DNA of 54,465 nt from Dechloromonas sp. CZR5 (GTDB lineage Bacteria > Pseudomonadota > Gammaproteobacteria > Burkholderiales > Rhodocyclaceae). Shown here one piece after another: positions 48,959-54,465 of the stretch. The translations under genes and the position numbers were made by a program. The DNA lies in the NCBI RefSeq assembly GCF_008711155.1, contig NZ_VUYQ01000013.1:1-54465 (forward strand). The letters run 5' to 3'. Under the pieces are notes generated by a model. That model was not told where the DNA came from. It made no database searches and worked only from the letters and a program-made list of their open reading frames with translations. Numbering within the stretch: the stretch's first letter is position 1; every line of letters begins with the position of its first letter.

Positions 48959-49311
48959 AGGGGCGTTGGCGAAAGCGAAACGGATGGCGTGTCTCGATCA
49001 GGCCTGGACGATCGCTGGGGAGAGGACGTCGCCATCACCATCACCCGCTCACGCAGTTCCTTCCCGGCTTTGAACGAGGGAACCCATTTCGCCGATACCG
49101 CTACCGGCTCACCGGTTTTTGGATTGCGGGCCCGGCGGGAAGGACGGTAATTCAGGTTGAAACTGCCGAATCCGCGAATTTCCACTCGGTCACCGTGAAC
49201 CAGTGCGGCGTGGATGGCCCCGAGAATCTCCGCCACCGCCATCTCGGCATCCTTCTGGACGAGTTGGGGAAAGCGTTCAGCAAGCAGAACGACGAGTTCG
49301 GAGCGGGTCAT
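48916..49311 (-). CDS. IHF-beta/HU-like DNA-bending protein with C-terminal tail
   Basis: Residues 1-95 are a complete HU/IHF fold: [55 protein letters not shown]. The NPKTGEP arm intercalates into DNA. A 35-residue Ser/Pro/Arg tail not usual in IHF-beta (about 94-100 residues) follows. A mobile-element copy may help the recombinase or relaxase. It is the only leftward gene in this part and overlaps the DUF1173 3' end. Confidence 0.9.
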   Translation of the reverse strand: MTRSELVVLLAERFPQLVQKDAEMAVAEILGAIHAALVHGDRVEIRGFGSFNLNYRPSRRARNPKTGEPVAVSAKWVPSFKAGKELRERVMVMATSSPQRSSRPDRDTPSVSLSPTPLQREPSTLFKDGIG

Positions 49312-49450
49312 GCCGATATTTTACCTGAGGCTGCTTTCCGCCAAGCAGCATGCATAAGCAGTAGGTGTTTCCGCAGGGGGTTGAAGCGAGGGGAAGTCGC
49401 GAGAGCATGAAATTGTCGGAATGTCCCGACGTTCATGAAGGAGCGCCGTC

Positions 49451-50761
49451 ATGACTCATCTCAACGCACATCCGGTGATCGCCGTGCAAGGCGGTGGCAC
49501 GGCACCAACCCTGCTGGGGCAAGGCCCGGCCCGCATTCCCACCGGCGGTAAGATCCGCGCCGGCATCAAAGTACTCACCAAGAAAGCCGCCGGAGAGCCC
49601 AAGGCCAAGGCGATCTACGGGCAGGGCGTGGCCGCCGGCCAGTCCTTCGAGCAGATAGAGCGCGCCATCACGGAGGCGCTGCCCGATCTCAAGACGCCGC
49701 TGGTGCCGCGCAACGTCCCGTGGTTCACCGTGCGGGCGCAGGACTTTCCCAATCCCGAGATCGCCCGGGACATTCTGGAAGCCTATGGCGAGGACCGGGG
49801 CGAAGGCCGACGCCTGTACCGTTTTCCGGTGGTGTTCCCCTCCGACTACTGGCAAACCGTAATGCCCCACGAGTTGGCGGCCTGGGGTGCGCACGAGAAG
49901 CACTATTGGTCGCAATACTCGGCCGATGGCCGGGTACGCCATTGCATATGCCATGCGCCGGTGCCGGTCGACGACACGGGCCGGCGCACCATCCGCCTCT
50001 TCGGTGGGCGCAAGACCATGGTCCGCGAGGATAACGGCGGTCTCTGCGAACCGGAGGCCTGCCGCGAGTACCAGCAGCGACAGTGCAACCTGACCGGGCG
50101 CTTCCTGTTCTTCATCCCCGGCATACGGTCGATCAGCGCCTTCGAACTGCACACCAACAGCTTCTATGCGATGAACGCCGCGATCCAGAAGTTCGAGACC
50201 GTGGGCTTCCTGCGCGGCGGGCGCATCTCGGGTTTCCTCGACCGGCAACGCACGCCGTTCTACCTGACCAAGAAGCTCATGGAGGTGGCCCACATCGACG
50301 AGCAGGGAAGGGCAGTGCGCGTGCCACAGTGGATCATCGACCTGGAGGCGCCGGTGGATGTGACGGCCTTGCTGCGCGAGAACGAAGACACCGAGACGGC
50401 CTTGGTCCAGGCGCAACTGGCGACGCAGGTACTGCAGGGCAGTCCGGCGGCGGCGAGTGCCGAGCAACTGCAGCCGGAGGCGGCCGAGAGCCAGACTGTG
50501 GCGGCGACCGACGCGGCGCCGCCGCTGCGCGAGGGTCGTCCCAGCTTCGAGCAACTGTTGGCGCGTGTGCAAGCCTACGGGATCGCACCGGACCGGTACC
50601 AAGCGTATGCCGATCGGCGCTGGGGCCGGGGCTGGAAGATCAACCCGAACGGCCGCGCCCAGGCCTGGAATGAATTGGAACGCTACGGCAACGATCCGCA
50701 GGGCTACCTCGACAAGATCGAGAGCGAGATGCAACTGGCCTCGCGGGGGAGGACGGCATGA
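49451..50761 (+). CDS. gp3/recombination-directionality-factor-like protein
   Basis: The 436-residue protein fits the style of the gp3-like or 'recombination directionality factor' family. It has FPVVFPSDYWQTVMPHEL, a Cys cluster (RVRHCICHAPV, CEPEACREYQQRQCNL), then FLFFIPGIRSISAFELHTNS and a run of helices. The C-terminal third is low-complexity and ends with a helical RWGRGW segment. Such proteins are common beside SbcCD-like pairs in ICEs, where they were often mislabelled as hydrolases. DNA binding or control of excision is possible. It overlaps sbcD by four bases. Confidence 0.55.
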   Translation: MTHLNAHPVIAVQGGGTAPTLLGQGPARIPTGGKIRAGIKVLTKKAAGEPKAKAIYGQGVAAGQSFEQIERAITEALPDLKTPLVPRNVPWFTVRAQDFPNPEIARDILEAYGEDRGEGRRLYRFPVVFPSDYWQTVMPHELAAWGAHEKHYWSQYSADGRVRHCICHAPVPVDDTGRRTIRLFGGRKTMVREDNGGLCEPEACREYQQRQCNLTGRFLFFIPGIRSISAFELHTNSFYAMNAAIQKFETVGFLRGGRISGFLDRQRTPFYLTKKLMEVAHIDEQGRAVRVPQWIIDLEAPVDVTALLRENEDTETALVQAQLATQVLQGSPAAASAEQLQPEAAESQTVAATDAAPPLREGRPSFEQLLARVQAYGIAPDRYQAYADRRWGRGWKINPNGRAQAWNELERYGNDPQGYLDKIESEMQLASRGRTA

Positions 50762-52068
50762 TCCGCATCGCGCACTTCTCCGACCTGCACTACGGCACCA
50801 AGAACCTGGCCGAAGCCGACCGTTGCTTCGGCGCCGCCATCGACCGGGCCATCGCGTTGGGGGTCGAGGCGGCAGTTATCTCAGGCGACGCCACCGATCA
50901 TGGCCTCGACTTGCATGCCCCGGCCGCCGAACGGCTGGTCGCGCAGGTGCGGCGACTGGCTGACCACTGCCCGGTGCTGATGCTGCAAGGGACATTCTCG
51001 CATGAGCCACCGGGCACCCTGGCGATCTTCCGGCTGCTGGGCGGACGGCATCCGGTGCATGTGGCAAGCCGTATCGCGCAGGTCGCGCTCGCGGCCCACG
51101 GCGAGTGGCTTTCTTCAACGAGTTGGTGTTTCGATGGGGTGCCGGCCGGTGCTCGTGCCCTGTTTTCCTGCATCCCCACGGTGAACAAGGCGGTGGTGGC
51201 CGCAACGGTCGGTGCGGCCGAAGCGGCCCAGGCCGTGGGCGAGCATCTGGCCCTGCTGCTGCGCGGCTACGCCCCGACCCATCGCGCGGCCCGTCGGCAG
51301 GGCGTGCCGACCATCGGCGTCTCTCATGGCACAGTGTTCGGCTGCGTGAGCGAACATGGCGTGCCGATGGCCAGCTTCGATCACGAGTTCACCACCGGTG
51401 CCCTGTTCGGCGCCGAGACGCAGGCCTTCATGCTCGGGCACATCCACCGGCATCAGGCATGGGAACAGGAAAGCAGGGCAGGGCGGCAATGCATCGCCTA
51501 TCCCGGCTCGATCGGCCGTTTTCACTACGGTGAGGAAGGGGAAAAGGGGTTCCTGTTGTGGGAGGTCGACGCCGACCAGGCGCGCTTCACCCTGGAGCCC
51601 ACGCCCGCGTGCCGGACCGTCGATATTGTGTTCGAGGGCAAACCCGATCTCGACGCCCTGCGCACAGCCGTCACGCAGCAGGACATCGCCGGCGCGTTCG
51701 TGCGCGTGCGCTGGACCGTCGCCGATGAAGACCGCCATCAGATCGACCGCGCGGCGATCGAGCGGCTACTGGACGGGGCGGCGGAAACCAAGCTGGAGGG
51801 GCGCATCGTGCCGGTGATGCGCACGCGGGCGGCGGGGATTTCACAACTGGCGAATCTGGCGGACAAGGTAAGGGCCTGGGCACAGGTGACCGAGGCGCGG
51901 GCAGAACCCTTGCTCGAGTGCCTCCAGGTGCTGGCAAGCCAGGAACCGGAGGCCATCGCCGAGCGTGTGCTGCGTGGGCAGGAAGTCCCTGATGGCGGGG
52001 AAGGCATCGACACTGCTGTCACCCTATCGCCCCCCAGGGCCGATCTTGAGCCCGCGCTGTCGTTTTGA
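50758..52068 (+). CDS. SbcD/Mre11-like nuclease subunit
   Basis: The 436-residue calcineurin-like phosphoesterase carries most of the metal-binding motifs: IAHFSDLHYGTKN near residue 4, VISGDATDH near 40, SHEPPG near 80 (where GNHD is usual), VSHGTVFG, and MLGHIHRHQ near 224. With the SbcC-like protein it may cut hairpin or blocked DNA ends. The altered GNHD box (TFSHEP) could reduce nuclease activity. The C-terminal 100 residues are helical and may bind the partner. Confidence 0.8.
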   Translation: MIRIAHFSDLHYGTKNLAEADRCFGAAIDRAIALGVEAAVISGDATDHGLDLHAPAAERLVAQVRRLADHCPVLMLQGTFSHEPPGTLAIFRLLGGRHPVHVASRIAQVALAAHGEWLSSTSWCFDGVPAGARALFSCIPTVNKAVVAATVGAAEAAQAVGEHLALLLRGYAPTHRAARRQGVPTIGVSHGTVFGCVSEHGVPMASFDHEFTTGALFGAETQAFMLGHIHRHQAWEQESRAGRQCIAYPGSIGRFHYGEEGEKGFLLWEVDADQARFTLEPTPACRTVDIVFEGKPDLDALRTAVTQQDIAGAFVRVRWTVADEDRHQIDRAAIERLLDGAAETKLEGRIVPVMRTRAAGISQLANLADKVRAWAQVTEARAEPLLECLQVLASQEPEAIAERVLRGQEVPDGGEGIDTAVTLSPPRADLEPALSF

Positions 52069-52154
52069 CCTGGCCGGGGCCTGTCCTTGGGGACGGACTT
52101 GCACACCCTTTTTCGTGCGGGAGACTGACCTGGTCATCCCGCAGGAGTATCGCC

Positions 52155-54465
52155 ATGCAACCGCTTTCACTCACTCTCAAGGGCTTTCGCGGCATTCGCG
52201 ATGGCCTGGGACGCGATGTCCTGACCCTCGACTTCGAGCGACTGGCCGATGGCGCCGAACTGGTCGCGATCGTCGGCGCCAACGGGCGCGGCAAGACCAC
52301 TGTGATGGACAACATGCACCCGTACCTCACGATGCCCTCACGTGCCGGCGCGGCGGGGCCGGGTGGGTTCTCCTACTACGACCACGTCTGTCTACCCGAA
52401 AACGAGAAGGACCTGATTTGGGCCCACGACGGTCGCAGTTATCGCTCGCAGGTGGTCATCCGCGTGAACGGTCGGCGCAAGACCGAAGCCTTCCTGCTCT
52501 GGCTCGCGGACGACGGCGCCTGGCAGCCGATGGTGCTGGACGATGGCACCGTATCGGACGGTAAGGTGGACACGTATACCCGCTGCGTCGAAGCCATCTG
52601 TGGCAGCGCCGACACCTTCTTCACCTCGGTGTTTTCGGCCCAGGGCAAGCGGCAACTGAGCGCCTACCGTAATGCCGAGATCAAGACCTTGCTGGCTGAC
52701 TTGCTCGGACAGGACGAAATCCGGGTGCTGGGCCAGAAGGCGAGCGAAACGGCCCGCCTGCTCAAGGCCGGCCTTGCGGCGATCCGGCAGGAGCAGGCGG
52801 GACTGGATGTGGAAGCGCAGCGTATCGAGGCCGAGCGGCGCCGGCTCGACGGCGCGAAAGCCTGCGTCGCGCAGCGCCTTGCGGGGCGCCAAGCGGCCCA
52901 GGCCGCCCAGGAGTCGGCCCGAACCCGGCACGCGCAATTGATGGCCGAACGCGAGCAGTCGCGAGGTGTGGAGGCGCGCCGGGGGCAACTTCAGGGCGAA
53001 TGCCATGCCGTGATCCAGGCCGGCACCCAGGTCATCGAAGCTTTGAAGGCCCAGGACCATGGCGAAGTTCAGCGGCTGGAACGGCTGGAACAGCGTATCG
53101 CACAGCGCCTCGCCCAGGAGTGCAACCGCCGGCAAGTGTTGCAGAGCCAGCGTCGACAATGCCTCGCCGTGTTGGCGGGTGTGCAAGCCGTGCGGCATGC
53201 CGAGTGCCGTCTATCCATGGCCGAGCGGGTATCGTCGCTACGTTCGGCGCAGGTCGGGGCATGGCGCCAACAGGTTCAACGCTTGACGCAGTGCCAAGCG
53301 GCGAAGCGTATGGTCCAGCAGAAGTTGTCCTGGATCGAACGCGAGGCCGGCCAAGCGGCGCTCAAGGCTGAGGAACTGGCGCGGCGCTTCGGTCTCACTG
53401 GCGAGGTGCCGTGTGCCGGCACCGACCTGCAGGGGCAATGCCAGCTCCTGGGCGATGCGCGGGACGCCAAGGCTCTGATTCCCAGCGCGCAGGGAACGAT
53501 CCAGCGGCTGTGGGGCGAGAAGGCGGCGGCACAGCAGGAACTGGACGCCCTGTGCCGGCAGCATGAGGAACTCGAGGCTGCGCCCCAGGCGTTGGCCAGG
53601 GCCGAGCACCGGGCCGACCTTGCCCGGGCGCGGGCCTCGCGGTTTGCGCTGCTGGCGGCCCAGGCCGGTGAAATGGCGCGGGCGCGGAACACACTGGCCG
53701 GGATCGAGCATGAGTTGACGGAACTGCGGACGGAACTGCCGGCCGCCCAGGGACTGGATGCCGCTGCCGGTCAGCCGCCTGCGGAGACAACCGAGGAGGC
53801 CGCCGAGCGCCAACAGATTCATGCGGCACGGCAGGCCATCGCGGCCCAGCACGAACAGCAAGCCAAGCACTACCGTGCCACTTTGGATCGGCTCAAGCAG
53901 GCGCTGGCGGCCTTGCCGGCACCGTACGACGGGCAGCGGCTAATCGATGCCCAGACCACGATGGAACAGGCGGCGCAGTCGGTCATTGCCGCGGAGCAGG
54001 CCCATCTGGCCGCAGTGCGGGATGCCGAAACCCTGGGCGCCCTCGTGCAGCAGGCAACGGCCCTGGCCGGTCGTCAGGCCCAAGTGACCAACCGCATCGC
54101 CAAGGTCGAAACCGAGCTGGGTACCTGGAACCTGTTCGCCAAGTGCATGAGCAACGACGGCCTGATTGCGCTGGCCATCGACGATGCCGGTCCGGCCTTG
54201 TCCGGGCTGGCGAATGAGCTCCTGCTGGCCTGCTACGGCCCTCGTTTCACAGTCTCCCTTCAGACGCTGGTGGAGACCGGCAAGGGCGAGCAGAAGGAAG
54301 GCTTCGACCTCCTCGTGCACGACGGCGAGTCGGGCGAGAGCAAGAGCGTCGGTCTGATGAGTGGCGGCGAACGGGTCTGGATCTCATGCCGAGCTCGGCA
54401 TGAGATCCACTATGCCGCGAACCGGGTTATGCCGAGTCTCGTACTGAATCTCAAGAATGACACAG
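52155..54465 (+). CDS. SbcC-like SMC/ABC ATPase, 3' end interrupted
   Basis: Starting at MQPLSLTLKGFRGIRDGLGR behind GCAGGAG, the frame is open to the window end (at least 770 codons). Walker A is VGANGRGKTTVMDNM near residue 47. Long coiled coils (about 180-330 and 430-620) flank a Cys pair (PCAGTDLQGQCQL) near 415 that may stand for the zinc hook. The ABC signature LMSGGERVW is reached at about 735-743. After it the sequence stops resembling SbcC and enters a 30-bp palindrome, so the Walker B part is missing here. An insertion in this gene is the simplest reading. Confidence 0.8.
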   Translation, partial: MQPLSLTLKGFRGIRDGLGRDVLTLDFERLADGAELVAIVGANGRGKTTVMDNMHPYLTMPSRAGAAGPGGFSYYDHVCLPENEKDLIWAHDGRSYRSQVVIRVNGRRKTEAFLLWLADDGAWQPMVLDDGTVSDGKVDTYTRCVEAICGSADTFFTSVFSAQGKRQLSAYRNAEIKTLLADLLGQDEIRVLGQKASETARLLKAGLAAIRQEQAGLDVEAQRIEAERRRLDGAKACVAQRLAGRQAAQAAQESARTRHAQLMAEREQSRGVEARRGQLQGECHAVIQAGTQVIEALKAQDHGEVQRLERLEQRIAQRLAQECNRRQVLQSQRRQCLAVLAGVQAVRHAECRLSMAERVSSLRSAQVGAWRQQVQRLTQCQAAKRMVQQKLSWIEREAGQAALKAEELARRFGLTGEVPCAGTDLQGQCQLLGDARDAKALIPSAQGTIQRLWGEKAAAQQELDALCRQHEELEAAPQALARAEHRADLARARASRFALLAAQAGEMARARNTLAGIEHELTELRTELPAAQGLDAAAGQPPAETTEEAAERQQIHAARQAIAAQHEQQAKHYRATLDRLKQALAALPAPYDGQRLIDAQTTMEQAAQSVIAAEQAHLAAVRDAETLGALVQQATALAGRQAQVTNRIAKVETELGTWNLFAKCMSNDGLIALAIDDAGPALSGLANELLLACYGPRFTVSLQTLVETGKGEQKEGFDLLVHDGESGESKSVGLMSGGERVWISCRARHEIHYAANRVMPSLVLNLKNDT
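54379..54408. repeat. 30-bp perfect palindrome at the break in the SbcC-like gene
   Basis: GGATCTCATGCCGAG is followed directly by its exact reverse complement. More ATGCCG-type copies lie close by: CTATGCCGCG near 54410 and TTATGCCGAG near 54428. The cluster looks like the end or the recombination site of an inserted element. Confidence 0.75.

Overview
The window looks like a betaproteobacterial replicon. The kdsA-eno-ftsB gene order preserved in fragments, the codon use and the Ralstonia-type hox/hyp gene set support this, and a facultative H2-oxidising (possibly Calvin-cycle) chemolithotroph of the Rhodocyclales/Burkholderiales type would fit. No rRNA, tRNA or CRISPR array was seen, so the taxonomic call is inference.

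Bases 1-30,201 are a hydrogen-metabolism supercluster read almost entirely rightward. After a decayed rpe remnant comes a nickel permease. Next is the complete soluble NAD-reducing group 3d hydrogenase operon (hoxF-hoxU-hoxY-hoxH-hoxW-hoxI), followed by maturation genes hypA-hypB-hypF-hypC-hypD-hypE, hypX and the regulator hoxA. The hyp series is interrupted between hypE and hypX by a foreign-looking island: a 3' kdsA fragment, an intact enolase gene and a 5' ftsB fragment fused to a second, internally deleted copy of the end of hypE. Beyond hoxA lie pntA-pntB (proton-translocating transhydrogenase) and an unrecognised 583-residue P-loop protein. A second uptake hydrogenase of the actinobacterial high-affinity type (group 1h) follows, with a small subunit, a large subunit, three poorly characterised accessory ORFs, its own maturation protease and a 35-residue membrane microprotein. 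A plausible joint role is H2 to NADH by HoxFUYH(I), NADH to NADPH by PntAB, trace-H2 scavenging by the group 1h enzyme, and shared Ni/Fe(CN)2CO cofactor assembly by Hyp proteins, with HypX supplying CO under air.

An ISKra4-family insertion sequence (about 30,228-31,831) marks the boundary with bases 32,080-54,465, which carry part of an integrative and conjugative element (ICE) or related mobilisable island. The leftward block is DUF4400 membrane protein, TraD coupling protein, MOBH relaxase and an FlhC/FlhD-like activator pair, capped by an IS1595-type deletion derivative. A second leftward block contains a DUF932 protein, a primase/TOPRIM protein, a GHKL ATPase and three unknowns. A rightward block contains an AcaB/DUF1845-like protein, an Xre regulator, an AlpA-like protein, a catalytically degenerate tyrosine recombinase and a DUF1173 protein. 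It continues with a protein resembling the gp3/recombination-directionality family and an SbcD-SbcC-like nuclease pair. An IHF-beta-like gene lies on the opposite strand. The SbcC-like gene appears broken at its ABC signature by a sequence starting with a 30-bp perfect palindrome near the window end.

The most unusual features are the enolase island flanked by direct hypE repeats, a HoxA with asparagine in place of the Walker A lysine, the P-loop protein tied to pntAB, the microprotein and unknown accessory genes of the group 1h hydrogenase, and the palindromic insertion in sbcC. All calls come from reading the sequence; no database search was run.
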